Below, piece by piece: positions 37,473 through 46,883 of a DNA stretch of 64,000 bases (position 1 is its first letter; every line of letters begins with the position of its first letter). A program made the translations under genes and the position numbers. The stretch is from NCBI RefSeq assembly GCF_023061135.1, contig NZ_JAKGAN010000003.1, forward strand, positions 124,001-188,000. The letters are read 5' to 3'. Origin of the DNA: Chromohalobacter sarecensis (GTDB lineage Bacteria > Pseudomonadota > Gammaproteobacteria > Pseudomonadales > Halomonadaceae). The notes below the pieces were generated by a model that was given only the letters and a program-made list of their open reading frames with translations, was not told the origin of the DNA and ran no database searches.

Positions 37473-38804
37473 ATGACTGACAATGCCGTGAAGGTGGCGC
37501 GTCTAAGCACCACACAAGACGATTTCGATACACGCCTGTCAGCGTTGCTGGCGTGGGAAGGCGTCTCCGACAAGCAGGTGGCCGAACGCGTCGAGGAGAT
37601 CATCGATGCCGTGCGTTCGCAGGGCGACGCCGCGGTGGTCGAGTACACCAATCGCCTGGATCGTATGCAGGCGCGTGACATGAGTGAATTGACGCTGGGG
37701 GCGGCGCGGTTGCGCGAAGCTTATGAGAGCTTGCCGGAAGCACAGCGTGAGGCACTGGCACATGCCGCCGAGCGCATTCGCCTCTATCATCAGCGTCAGA
37801 AGCCTGAGTCCTGGCAGTACACCGAGGCCGATGGCAGCGTGCTGGGTCAGAAGGTCACGCCGCTCGATCGCGCGGGTATTTATGTGCCGGGCGGCAAGGC
37901 CGCTTATCCGTCCTCGGTGTTGATGAATGCCATTCCTGCGCATGTTGCCGGGGTGCGCGAAATCGTCATGGTGGTGCCCACGCCCGACGGGGTGCTCAAT
38001 GATCTCGTGCTGGCGGCTGCGCATCTGGCCGGTGTCGATTATGTGTTCACCGTGGGAGGCGCCCAGGCTGTGGCGGCGCTGGCATATGGTACCCAGAGTA
38101 TTCCACGTGTGGACAAGGTCGTCGGGCCGGGCAATATCTATGTGGCCACGGCCAAGCGTGCGGTGTTCGGTCAGGTGGGGATCGACATGATCGCCGGACC
38201 TTCCGAAATTCTGGTCGTGACCGATGGTGAGACGGATCCTGAGTGGCTGGCCATGGATCTGTTCTCGCAGGCCGAACACGACGAGGATGCTCAGGCGATT
38301 CTCGTAGGCTGGGATCCAGCTCACCTCGATGCGGTCCAGGCTGCTATCGAACGTTTGCTGCCTACCATGGAGCGCGAGGCGATCATCCGCGAGTCGCTGG
38401 CGTCACGCGGGGCCTTGATCGAGTGCCGCGATCGCGACGAGGCGCTGACGATCATCAACCGCATTGCGCCCGAGCACTTGGAGCTATCGGTCGCTGACCC
38501 TGAGGAGATGGCGGAAGGCGTGCGTCACGCCGGGGCTATCTTCATGGGGCGCTATACGGCGGAAGCGCTGGGCGATTACTGTGCCGGGCCCAATCATGTG
38601 TTGCCGACCTCGGGCACCGCGCGTTTCTCCTCGCCACTGGGCGTTTACGATTTCCAGAAACGCTCGTCGCTGATCCATTGCTCGCCGGAAGGCGCGGCCA
38701 CCTTGGGGCGTACCGCCTCGGTGTTGGCGCGAGGCGAGTCGCTGACGGCGCATGCGCGTTCAGCGGAGAACCGTCTCGCGGAGAATCGTCTCGGCGATAC
38801 CTGA
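37473..38804 (+). CDS. hisD: Histidinol dehydrogenase HisD
   Basis: HisD oxidises histidinol to histidine in two NAD-dependent steps. The 443-aa zinc enzyme shows [12 protein letters not shown], the GPGN motif, D-M-I-A-G-P-S-E, the A-E-H-D-E-D-A-Q zinc site, and A-P-E-H-L-E-L with the catalytic His. In Pseudomonas hisC follows; here the next gene is a convergent protease, so hisC lies elsewhere. Confidence 0.98.
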   Translation: MTDNAVKVARLSTTQDDFDTRLSALLAWEGVSDKQVAERVEEIIDAVRSQGDAAVVEYTNRLDRMQARDMSELTLGAARLREAYESLPEAQREALAHAAERIRLYHQRQKPESWQYTEADGSVLGQKVTPLDRAGIYVPGGKAAYPSSVLMNAIPAHVAGVREIVMVVPTPDGVLNDLVLAAAHLAGVDYVFTVGGAQAVAALAYGTQSIPRVDKVVGPGNIYVATAKRAVFGQVGIDMIAGPSEILVVTDGETDPEWLAMDLFSQAEHDEDAQAILVGWDPAHLDAVQAAIERLLPTMEREAIIRESLASRGALIECRDRDEALTIINRIAPEHLELSVADPEEMAEGVRHAGAIFMGRYTAEALGDYCAGPNHVLPTSGTARFSSPLGVYDFQKRSSLIHCSPEGAATLGRTASVLARGESLTAHARSAENRLAENRLGDT

Positions 38805-38835
38805 CGACGATTGAGCACCCTGTAGTCAGTCTTCT

Positions 38836-38867
38836 CATGCCCTCACCGGTGCGCCGGTGGGGGCATG
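38836..38867. terminator. Fourteen-bp hairpin between convergent hisD and degS
   Basis: Bases 38836-38849 pair with 38854-38867 over the whole length (one G-T pair) around TGCG. It sits midway between the two stops and could end transcripts from both sides, although neither strand has a long T tract. Confidence 0.6.
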
Positions 38868-38877
38868 CTGCTTTGGG

Positions 38878-40095
38878 TTACTGCACCTCTGAGGCTTCGG
38901 GGCGTTCACCGGCCGTCAGTGTAATCTCACGTTTCTCTCCATCACGCACGATGGTAATGGGAAGCTGTGTGCCGGGAGATATCTCGGCGATATCGGCCAT
39001 GGCTTCGCGGGCATCGACGATCGGCTCGCCATCGATGGACATGAGCACGTCACCCGGTTGCAGGTCAGCCTTGTCGCCTGGGCCGTCGGGCACGACGCTG
39101 GCGATGACCACGCCGGTCAGGGTCTTGAGGCCGAATGACGAGGCCAGATCGGGTGTCATCGCCTGAACATCGATGCCCAGCCAGCCGCGGATGACGCGGC
39201 CATGGGCGACGATCTGATCGAGCACCTGGTGCGCCAGGTTGGCGGGGATGGCGAAGCCGATGCCTTGCGAGCCCCCCGAACGCGAAAAGATCGCGGTATT
39301 GATCCCCACCAGTGCGCCCTCGGCATTAACCAGTGCTCCGCCGGAGTTGCCGGGGTTGATGGCGGCATCGGTCTGGATGAAGTCTTCGTAAGCGTTCAAG
39401 CCGAGATGGTTGCGCCCCGTGGCACTGATGATGCCCATGGTAACGGTTTGTCCGACCCCAAAGGGGTTGCCGATGGCGAGGCTGACATCGCCGATGGCGA
39501 CTTGTTCGGAGTCACTGAGCTGGATGACGGGAAGGTCATCACTGGGAATCTTGAGCACCGCCAGGTCGCTCTCGGGATCGGTGCCCACGACCTTGGCAAG
39601 TGTCTCGCGGCCGTCGCGCAGGGCGACCTGGATCTCATCGGCATCGTTTATGACATGGTTGTTGGTGAGCACGTACCCTTCGGTGCTGACGATGACGCCC
39701 GAGCCCAGGCTAGAGAGCATGCGCTGGCGTTGCGGCATGTCCTTGCCGAAAAATTGTTGGAAAAACGGGTCGGACATCAGTGGGTGTTCGCTGCGCTCGA
39801 CCATGCGTGATGAGTAGATGTTGACGACGGCGGGAGCCGCCTTGTTCACGGCACTGGCATAGCTCGCGGGACCTTGGGATCTGTCCAGGGGCGCGGCCTC
39901 GATGACTTCCGGCGCGCGTTCGGCGGTATCGGTACGTTCGGCGATGGCGCGCACGGCGCTGGTATCGGGCACGGGCGTGGCGGCATCGTCGGTGGTGCGC
40001 TCGCCCAGCAGTTGGGGGAAAGCATTGAGCAGCACGATAGCGAGCAGGATGCCACTGATGATGGGCCAGACGAGCGACATCAGTGAGCGACGCAT
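38878..40095 (-). CDS. degS: DegS/AlgW-type periplasmic serine protease
   Basis: A membrane-anchored HtrA protease of the type that senses misfolded outer-membrane proteins and cleaves the anti-sigma factor RseA/MucA. The 405-aa protein has one N-terminal helix (about 7-28), the catalytic triad His 147 (T-N-N-H-V), Asp 177 (E-S-D-L-A-V-L-K) and Ser 251 (P-G-N-S-G-G), and a single PDZ domain (about 300-395). One PDZ and a membrane anchor fit DegS/AlgW rather than DegP. Its place before zapG-zapE matches E. coli. Confidence 0.93.
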   Translation of the reverse strand: MRRSLMSLVWPIISGILLAIVLLNAFPQLLGERTTDDAATPVPDTSAVRAIAERTDTAERAPEVIEAAPLDRSQGPASYASAVNKAAPAVVNIYSSRMVERSEHPLMSDPFFQQFFGKDMPQRQRMLSSLGSGVIVSTEGYVLTNNHVINDADEIQVALRDGRETLAKVVGTDPESDLAVLKIPSDDLPVIQLSDSEQVAIGDVSLAIGNPFGVGQTVTMGIISATGRNHLGLNAYEDFIQTDAAINPGNSGGALVNAEGALVGINTAIFSRSGGSQGIGFAIPANLAHQVLDQIVAHGRVIRGWLGIDVQAMTPDLASSFGLKTLTGVVIASVVPDGPGDKADLQPGDVLMSIDGEPIVDAREAMADIAEISPGTQLPITIVRDGEKREITLTAGERPEASEVQ

Positions 40096-40197
40096 GTACG
40101 GTTCCTTGTCGGCGAGCGGGCAGTCGCTGCCCTGTGGGGCAGCCGTTACAATGGCGCCGAGTGTAACATTGCATCCCTAAGCTGTCTGGAGTCGCCC

Positions 40198-40956
40198 ATG
40201 AGTGCTCGACAAGAATTGATCGCCGCGATTGAGTCTGAATTGCAATCCGGCGACTTCAAGGACTACACCCTCAATGGCCTGCAAGTGGAAGGGCGAGAGA
40301 CGGTGGTGCGCGTGATGACTGGCGTCACCGCCAATCAGGCATTACTTGACGAAGCCGTGGCCTGGAAGGCGGATCTGGTGCTCGTCCATCATGGCTATTT
40401 CTGGAAGAACGAACCGGTAGCGGTCACGGGGATGAAGCGCCGCCGCCTGGCGACGTTGATGACGCATGATATCAATTTGTTGGCGTATCACCTGCCGCTG
40501 GATGCGCATGCGACGTTGGGCAATAACATGCAGCTTGCCAAGCGGCTCGATCTTGCACCGTCAGGCTGTCTGGATGGCGAGCTCGGGCGGGGGCTTTTGT
40601 GGCATGGGGAAATGTCGTCGTCGATGGACCATGCCGCGTTCGCGGCGCATGTCGAACGTCGATTGGGGCGTCAGCCCTTGGTCATCGCAGGCCACGCTCG
40701 GCCAATCGAGCGTGTCGCGTGGTGCACGGGTGGCGCTCAGGATATGCTGCCGCTGGCGGCCGAAGCGGGTGTCGATGCATTCATCTCGGGAGAAATTTCC
40801 GAGCGCACCACGCATATGGCGCGTGAGATGGGCGTGACCTATGTGGCGGCCGGTCATCACGCCACCGAGCGTGATGGCGTCAGGGTGCTGGGGGATTGGC
40901 TGGCGTCACGTTTCGACATCACGCATCGTTTCGTGGATATCGATAACCCCGCTTGA
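40198..40956 (+). CDS. Nif3-like dinuclear metal-centre protein (YbgI)
   Basis: A 252-aa hexameric-type Nif3/YbgI protein. Metal ligands are visible in L-V-H-H-G-Y-F-W, H-L-P-L-D-A-H and the C-terminal A-A-G-H-H-A-T-E-R. Proposed roles include GTP cyclohydrolase-like chemistry and DNA repair, but no activity is settled. In Pseudomonas it also neighbours algW. Divergent from degS across 102 bases. Confidence 0.93.
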   Translation: MSARQELIAAIESELQSGDFKDYTLNGLQVEGRETVVRVMTGVTANQALLDEAVAWKADLVLVHHGYFWKNEPVAVTGMKRRRLATLMTHDINLLAYHLPLDAHATLGNNMQLAKRLDLAPSGCLDGELGRGLLWHGEMSSSMDHAAFAAHVERRLGRQPLVIAGHARPIERVAWCTGGAQDMLPLAAEAGVDAFISGEISERTTHMAREMGVTYVAAGHHATERDGVRVLGDWLASRFDITHRFVDIDNPA

Positions 40957-41072
40957 GCGCGTCCTGAACGAGAAAGCGCCGAGCGTGGAAGCGCGCCCGG
41001 CGCATTGCGTTGTGTCGATCAGTCGATCATGAGAGGCATCCGGCATGCATGGATGCCCGGCAGCGTCTGAGG

Positions 41073-41528
41073 TTAGTAGCGCTGCGGTGTCTCTGTCTCG
41101 GTGGCGCGCTGGTTGCGTGGCTCGAGGCCATAGTTTTCGGAGAGTGTGCCCTGAGCGCCCTCAGCGTAATCGCGTGGCATCTGGGGTGGGTCGGTGTCTT
41201 CTTCTTGCGTCTCACCCTCTTGGCGCGGATGCAAGCGACGCTTGAGCTGCAGGTCGTCGACGAGACGGTCGGCACCTTGAGATAATTGCTGCTCAAGCTC
41301 ATGGCTCTGACGCTGAATGCTGGTGACCAGCTCAGAAGCCTTGGTGAAGTGGTCGTTCAGTGCATCCTTCACTTGACTGAGTTCCAGCTCCGTCTCGGCC
41401 AGTCGTTGGCGAACTTTCTGATTGCGGGCCACGTTGGCGTTCAGCAGATGGTAGCCGAGGGCACCAATGCCGATGCCTGCCAGAAAGCACGCGATGGCCA
41501 GGATCCAGTCGATGTTGCTCTCGTTCAC
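41073..41528 (-). CDS. zapG: Division-associated membrane protein ZapG (YhcB, DUF1043)
   Basis: YhcB/ZapG is an inner-membrane coiled-coil protein that links cell division and envelope synthesis. The 151-aa protein has one N-terminal helix (I-D-W-I-L-A-I-A-C-F-L-A-G-I-G-I-G), a coiled coil (about 35-85), and an acidic disordered tail. I choose a GTG start at 41528, since AAGGAG is seven bases before it; an ATG seven codons upstream would cover that site. It lies between degS and zapE as in E. coli. Confidence 0.9.
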   Translation of the reverse strand: MNESNIDWILAIACFLAGIGIGALGYHLLNANVARNQKVRQRLAETELELSQVKDALNDHFTKASELVTSIQRQSHELEQQLSQGADRLVDDLQLKRRLHPRQEGETQEEDTDPPQMPRDYAEGAQGTLSENYGLEPRNQRATETETPQRY

Positions 41529-41677
41529 AATGCTCTCCTTGATCGTCACGGGGCACGCAGTGTGCGATGCGATGGCATACCAAGCACAGCCATTATATCG
41601 GTGTCCTGGCGCAGCGGGTCAAACCTAAAAGTGCGGCATCATGCCGTGCGTGTCCATGCAAGCGTCGTGATGACGCG

Positions 41678-41698
41678 TATAATGATAGCTTTCATTAT
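41678..41698 (+). promoter_or_regulatory. zapE promoter with a perfect inverted repeat over the -10
   Basis: A consensus TATAAT (41678-41683) lies 39 bases before the zapE ATG. ATAATGA (41679-41685) is repeated in inverted form as TCATTAT (41692-41698) with a six-base spacer, so a dimeric regulator could cover the -10 and start site. The arms resemble Fur-box halves, but the spacer is three bases too long. The -35 region is weak. Confidence 0.5.
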
Positions 41699-41722
41699 TT
41701 AGCCGAGGTGTGTTTCGCCCCC

Positions 41723-42898
41723 ATGAGTGCCCCCATGCCGCCGTCCGTGGACGCACGTACGCCCCTGGAAAAATACCGCCAGGACTTGCAGCGCGACGAT
41801 TTTCAGTACGATCCCGATCAGGAAGAGGCCGTCAAGCATTTGCAGCGGCTCTATGACGAGTTGGTAAACGCGCCGCGTCAATCGTCGAGCGCGCCATCGG
41901 TAAGTGACGATGGCCTCAAGTCCAAGGTCGCCAAGCTTTTCGGCAAGAAGTCCGCACCTTCTCCCTTCGAGGCGCCTCCGGCGGTTCTGGGGCTGTATTT
42001 CTGGGGAGGCGTAGGACGCGGCAAAACGTACTTGGTGGATACGTTCTACGAGACGTTGCCGTTCGCCGACAAGATACGCACGCATTTTCACCGCTTCATG
42101 CAACGTGTGCACAATGAGCTGACGCATTACAAAGGGGAGAAAAATCCACTGACGCTGATTGCGGCCAAGTTCGCCGCCGAAGCCAGGGTCATCTGCCTCG
42201 ATGAGTTTTTCGTCAAGGACATCACCGATGCGATGATTCTTGCCAATCTGCTCGAGGCGTTGTTTGCGCAGGGGGTGGTATTGGTCACGACCTCCAACAT
42301 CGTACCCGACGATCTCTACAAGGATGGCCTGCAACGCGCACGTTTCATTCCGGCTATCGACTTGCTCAAGCGCCACTGCGAAGTGGTCAATGTCGACTCG
42401 GGGGTCGATTACCGCTTGCGGGCGCTGGAGCAGGTGAAAATCTTTTACCATCCGTGGGGCGAAGCCGCCGACAGCGCATTGGAAAAGAGCTTTAGCGCGA
42501 TTGCGGGGGCTGACGGCGAAAAAGATGCCGAGATCGATGTCAATCACCGTGTCCTGCAACCCCGGCGGCTGTATGAAGATGTGGTATGGTTCGAGTTCAA
42601 GACGCTATGCGATGGCCCGCGAAGCCAGAACGACTACATCGAGTTGTCCCGCGAGTTTCATACCGTTCTCGTCTCCAACGTGCCTCAGATGAGCGGGGCG
42701 ACGGAAGACCTGGCGCGGCGATTCATCAATCTGGTCGATGAGTTCTACGATCGCGGCGTCAAGCTGCTGCTTTCCGCCGAGGTTGCCATTGAGTCGCTTT
42801 ACACTCACGGTCAGTTGGAGTTCGAGTTCGAGCGGACGCTGTCGCGCTTGCAGGAAATGCAGTCCAAGGAATACCTGGCATTGCCACACAAGCCGTGA
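41723..42898 (+). CDS. zapE: Cell division ATPase ZapE
   Basis: ZapE is an AFG1-like AAA ATPase that associates with FtsZ during late division. The 391-aa protein has Walker A (G-G-V-G-R-G-K-T, near residue 96), Walker B V-I-C-L-D-E-F-F-V, and the arginine and helical regions S-N-I-V-P-D-D-L-Y-K-D-G-L-Q-R. The start is uncertain: ATG at 41723 or 41735. A long linker with Ser/Ala follows residue 45. Monocistronic between zapG and rplM. Confidence 0.93.
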   Translation: MSAPMPPSVDARTPLEKYRQDLQRDDFQYDPDQEEAVKHLQRLYDELVNAPRQSSSAPSVSDDGLKSKVAKLFGKKSAPSPFEAPPAVLGLYFWGGVGRGKTYLVDTFYETLPFADKIRTHFHRFMQRVHNELTHYKGEKNPLTLIAAKFAAEARVICLDEFFVKDITDAMILANLLEALFAQGVVLVTTSNIVPDDLYKDGLQRARFIPAIDLLKRHCEVVNVDSGVDYRLRALEQVKIFYHPWGEAADSALEKSFSAIAGADGEKDAEIDVNHRVLQPRRLYEDVVWFEFKTLCDGPRSQNDYIELSREFHTVLVSNVPQMSGATEDLARRFINLVDEFYDRGVKLLLSAEVAIESLYTHGQLEFEFERTLSRLQEMQSKEYLALPHKP

Positions 42899-42947
42899 TG
42901 GTGCCGTGAAGCGCGAAATTGGGCTTTATGGCCGTGGGAACGTGATG

Positions 42948-43068
42948 TACAATGCGCGCTCGCTCTAACGTTGTCCGTCTTGCGAGACGTGGCAACCAAG
43001 AAAAATAGGGATTGGCTGATCACGCCCTTACACGCGTGACGTCCACACAAGCAATTGGTGATTCACCC
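42948..43068 (+). promoter_or_regulatory. rplM-rpsI promoter -10 and structured leader
   Basis: TACAAT (42948-42953) is a likely -10, with a poor -35 at TTTATG. The roughly 110-base leader contains the hairpin CGTCT-TGCG-AGACG (42976-42989) and a second stem TCACG/CGTGA (43020-43039). E. coli controls this operon through L13 binding its own leader, so these may be the L13 target; that is inference. Confidence 0.5.
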
Positions 43069-43497
43069 ATGAAGACGTTCAGTGCTAAGCCACAGTCCGT
43101 CACTCGCGACTGGTATGTCGTCGATGCGACTGACAAGACGCTCGGCCGCCTGGCCACCGAAATCGCTCGCCGCTTGCGCGGCAAGCACAAGCCGGAATAT
43201 ACCCCGCACGTCGATACCGGCGATTACATCGTCGTCGTCAACGCCGAAAAAGTGCGCGTGACCGGCAACAAGGCGCAAGCCAAGAATTATTACCGTCATA
43301 CCGGGTATCCGGGCGGTCTGCGCTCCATGTCCTTCGAGAAATTGATCGATCATGCGCCCGAGCGCGTCATCGAAAGTGCGGTCAAGGGCATGCTGCCGAA
43401 GGGGCCTTTGGGCCGCGCCATGTACTCCAAGCTCAAGGTGTATGCTGGTGCCGAGCATCCGCATGCCGCGCAGCAGCCGCTTGAACTGAACCTCTAA
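43069..43497 (+). CDS. rplM: 50S ribosomal protein L13
   Basis: L13 binds 23S rRNA early in 50S assembly. The 142-aa protein has family length and motifs: [32 protein letters not shown] and M-L-P-K-G-P-L-G-R. The upstream in-frame start at 43012 lies in the leader and is not used. First gene of the rplM-rpsI operon. Confidence 0.99.
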   Translation: MKTFSAKPQSVTRDWYVVDATDKTLGRLATEIARRLRGKHKPEYTPHVDTGDYIVVVNAEKVRVTGNKAQAKNYYRHTGYPGGLRSMSFEKLIDHAPERVIESAVKGMLPKGPLGRAMYSKLKVYAGAEHPHAAQQPLELNL

Positions 43498-43510
43498 GGG
43501 ATTCTTCGCC

Positions 43511-43900
43511 ATGACACAGCAGTATTACGGTACCGGGCGCCGCAAGACTTCCACGGCTCGGGTGTTTCTGAAGCCGGGCACCGGCAAGATCGCCGTCAAC
43601 AACCGTGAGTTGCACGACTATTTCGGTCGTGTCACCGGTGAGATGGTCGTTCGTCAGCCGTTCGAGTTGACTGAAACCACTGGCCAGTTCGATGTCTATG
43701 TCACCGTGAGCGGTGGCGGCGGCTCTGCGCAGGCGGGTGCGATTCGTCACGGTATTACACGTGCCTTGCTCGCCTATAACGAAGACTTCCGTCGTCCGCT
43801 GCGTGATGCGGGCTACGTGACGCGTGACGCCCGCCAGGTTGAGCGTAAGAAGATCGGTCTGCGCAAGGCGCGTCGGCGTCCGCAGTTCTCCAAGCGTTAA
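43511..43900 (+). CDS. rpsI: 30S ribosomal protein S9
   Basis: S9 reaches the P site of the 30S subunit with its basic tail. The 129-aa protein has [27 protein letters not shown] and the conserved ending [11 protein letters not shown]. It is 13 bases after rplM and ends in a strong terminator. Confidence 0.99.
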   Translation: MTQQYYGTGRRKTSTARVFLKPGTGKIAVNNRELHDYFGRVTGEMVVRQPFELTETTGQFDVYVTVSGGGGSAQAGAIRHGITRALLAYNEDFRRPLRDAGYVTRDARQVERKKIGLRKARRRPQFSKR

Positions 43901-43933
43901 GACGCGACGCTTCGCACCCCTCGGTGCGTGCTA

Positions 43934-43970
43934 CGCAAAGGCCCGGACCTGTCGTCCGGGCCTTTTTGCG
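43934..43970 (+). terminator. Rho-independent terminator of rplM-rpsI
   Basis: A perfect 12-base-pair stem (43937-43948 with 43954-43965), loop CTGTC and five T. The flanking CGC and GCG can extend the stem. Confidence 0.93.
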
Positions 43971-44112
43971 TGACGCACTCGACAGGGGGCGCTTGTATGG
44001 GGGCATGACCTTATCTACCCTCCTGGCACGCTCAATGAGTGGCGGCGGGTGGCATTCGTGCCCCCTATTAACGTGTTATCATCTGGGTTCGAACTGAAGC
44101 GAGGAATGTTTC

Positions 44113-44739
44113 ATGGGTGTAGTGGCCAAGCGGTCGTCGATGACCTTTTATTCTGGCAGCGATGATCATTATAGCCATCGCGTGCGTATCGTGTTGGCGG
44201 AAAAGGGAGTGGCCGTCGATGTCATCGAGGTCAACGATGACAATCGCCCTGAAGAGCTTGCCGATCTCAACCCGTACAACAGCGTGCCGACCTTATTGGA
44301 TCGTGATCTGGTGCTTTACGAGTCCAAGGTCATGATGGAGTACTTGGACGAACGTTTTCCGCATCCGCCGCTACTGCCGGTCTATCCTGTGGCGCGTGCG
44401 CAGAGCCGTTTGTGGATGCATCGCATCGAACGCGAGTGGTGCCCGTTGGTCGAAACGATTCAGCACGGCAGTAAGAAAGAAGCCGAGAAGGCGCGCAAAG
44501 AGCTGCGTGAAAGCATCACGGGGATTTCGCCGATCTTTGAGGACATGCCGTTTTTCATGACCGATGAGTTTTCGCTGGTGGATTGCTGCATTGCACCGAT
44601 TCTCTGGCGGCTGCCGTCACTAGGTGTCGAGCTTCCGGAAAAGCAGGTCAAGCCGCTGATGAACTACATGGAGCGCCTCTTCAGTCGTGATGCCTTCAAG
44701 GCTTCCCTGCTGGAGACAGAGAAGGAAATGCGCACTTAG
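44113..44739 (+). CDS. sspA: Stringent starvation protein A
   Basis: SspA has a glutathione-transferase fold but binds RNA polymerase and alters transcription during starvation. The 208-aa protein starts [14 protein letters not shown] and has the thioredoxin-like N domain (to about 85, N-S-V-P-T-L) and a helical C domain. No catalytic Cys or Ser is evident, as in other SspA. GAGGAA precedes the ATG. In Pseudomonas petABC separate rpsI and sspA; here nothing does. Confidence 0.96.
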   Translation: MGVVAKRSSMTFYSGSDDHYSHRVRIVLAEKGVAVDVIEVNDDNRPEELADLNPYNSVPTLLDRDLVLYESKVMMEYLDERFPHPPLLPVYPVARAQSRLWMHRIEREWCPLVETIQHGSKKEAEKARKELRESITGISPIFEDMPFFMTDEFSLVDCCIAPILWRLPSLGVELPEKQVKPLMNYMERLFSRDAFKASLLETEKEMRT

Positions 44740-44804
44740 CGTTGCCATGCATGCGCGTGTAGCGCTGATGAACCGTTGCCGCGAACCGAAAGAGGAAGTC
44801 GTCT

Positions 44805-45290
44805 ATGCTTTCCAGTCGCCCTTACTTGGCCCGTGCACTCTATGAGTGGTTGCTGGACAACGAACATACGCCGTATATCGTTGTCGATGCCGAGCGTGAA
44901 GGTGTGAACGTACCCCGTCAGTCTGTGCAAAACGGACAAATCGTCCTCAATATTGCGCCTTCCGCCGTGCGTGATTTGTATATCGAGAATGCCGCCGTGA
45001 CCTTCGGGGCGCGTTTTTCCGGCCAGCCGATGCAGGTCATCGTGCCCATGGACGCATTGATCGCACTTTATGCGCGTGAGAATGGGGTCGGCATGGTCTT
45101 TGGCCATGAGCCGGTCATGCCGGAAGCTGAGGCAAGCGAGAGTGACGACACCCAGGCGCAAGATGATGGCGAGCGTCCTGCGCTGGAAAGCGTCGAGTCG
45201 CCTGACGCTGAAGAAGCCAGTGAATCTGAGAGCGAAGGTGACGACGCCCCGCGTACCAAGGGGCGCCCATCACTGCGTGTCGTGAAGTGA
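44805..45290 (+). CDS. sspB: ClpXP protease specificity-enhancing factor SspB
   Basis: SspB delivers ssrA-tagged peptides to ClpXP. The 161-aa protein has the substrate-binding domain (1 to about 112, R-P-Y-L-A-R-A-L-Y-E-W and V-P-M-D-A-L-I-A-L-Y-A-R-E-N-G), an acidic flexible linker, and the ClpX-binding tail G-R-P-S-L-R-V-V-K. An AAAGAGGA ribosome site is present. Second gene of the sspAB operon. Confidence 0.97.
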   Translation: MLSSRPYLARALYEWLLDNEHTPYIVVDAEREGVNVPRQSVQNGQIVLNIAPSAVRDLYIENAAVTFGARFSGQPMQVIVPMDALIALYARENGVGMVFGHEPVMPEAEASESDDTQAQDDGERPALESVESPDAEEASESESEGDDAPRTKGRPSLRVVK

Positions 45291-45294
45291 AGAA

Positions 45295-45313
45295 GCAGGG
45301 TCTTCGACCCTGC
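45295..45313. terminator. Hairpin between convergent sspB and dolP
   Basis: GCAGGGTC and GACCCTGC form a perfect eight-base-pair stem around TTC, five bases after the sspB stop and just before the dolP stop. There is no T tract on either strand. Confidence 0.5.
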
Positions 45314-45320
45314 CAGGCGC

Positions 45321-45887
45321 TCAATCGAGATATTCGAAGACTTTGACGATCCGTTGAATGCCACCCACCTGTGAAGCGATATTGGTCACGACGTCTGCTT
45401 CCTGGTGGGTCACCATGCCCATCAGATAAACCGTGCTGTTTTCGGTGATTACCCGAATGCGGCTGCCGTCGATGCGCTCGTCGGTCGCGAGGCTCGCCTT
45501 GATCCGTCCGGTGATCCAGGTATCCGTCATGCGCTGGCCGATAGGGGAGTTGGCGGCGACTTCCAGCTCGTTGTGAACGCGACGCACCTGTCGAGCCTGC
45601 TCGGCTACGTTGCCGGCTTTTTTCTTGAGCTCGTCGCTCGCTACCTGACCGCTCAGCAGCACCATGCCGTTGTAACTGTCGATGTTGATATGCGCGTCGC
45701 GAAAGCGTGCGTCGGTGCTGGCAAGATTGTCGGAAATCTTGTCCTGGATGCTGTCGTCTTCCACCTTCATGCCGGGGGTGCGCTTGCCGTAGTTTTCACC
45801 GTTCTGATTGTCGGTGGCGGGAGAAGCGCAGCCCGCCAGCGCTAGCGCGACGCCAAGGAGAAGCGGGAGGATAACCTGTCGTGTCAT
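45321..45887 (-). CDS. dolP: Outer-membrane BON-domain lipoprotein DolP (YraP)
   Basis: DolP binds anionic phospholipids at division sites and supports outer-membrane integrity. The 188-aa precursor has a lipoprotein signal with lipobox L-A-G-C (Cys about 19) and two BON domains (about 47-115 and 125-188, with V-L-L-S-G-Q-V and V-Y-L-M-G-M-V). The ATG at 45887 matches the signal peptide; upstream in-frame codons lie in diaA. Last gene of the lpoA-yraN-diaA-dolP group. Confidence 0.94.
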   Translation of the reverse strand: MTRQVILPLLLGVALALAGCASPATDNQNGENYGKRTPGMKVEDDSIQDKISDNLASTDARFRDAHINIDSYNGMVLLSGQVASDELKKKAGNVAEQARQVRRVHNELEVAANSPIGQRMTDTWITGRIKASLATDERIDGSRIRVITENSTVYLMGMVTHQEADVVTNIASQVGGIQRIVKVFEYLD

Positions 45888-45897
45888 GATGAATTCC

Positions 45898-46863
<966 letters not shown>

Positions 46864-46883
<20 letters not shown>

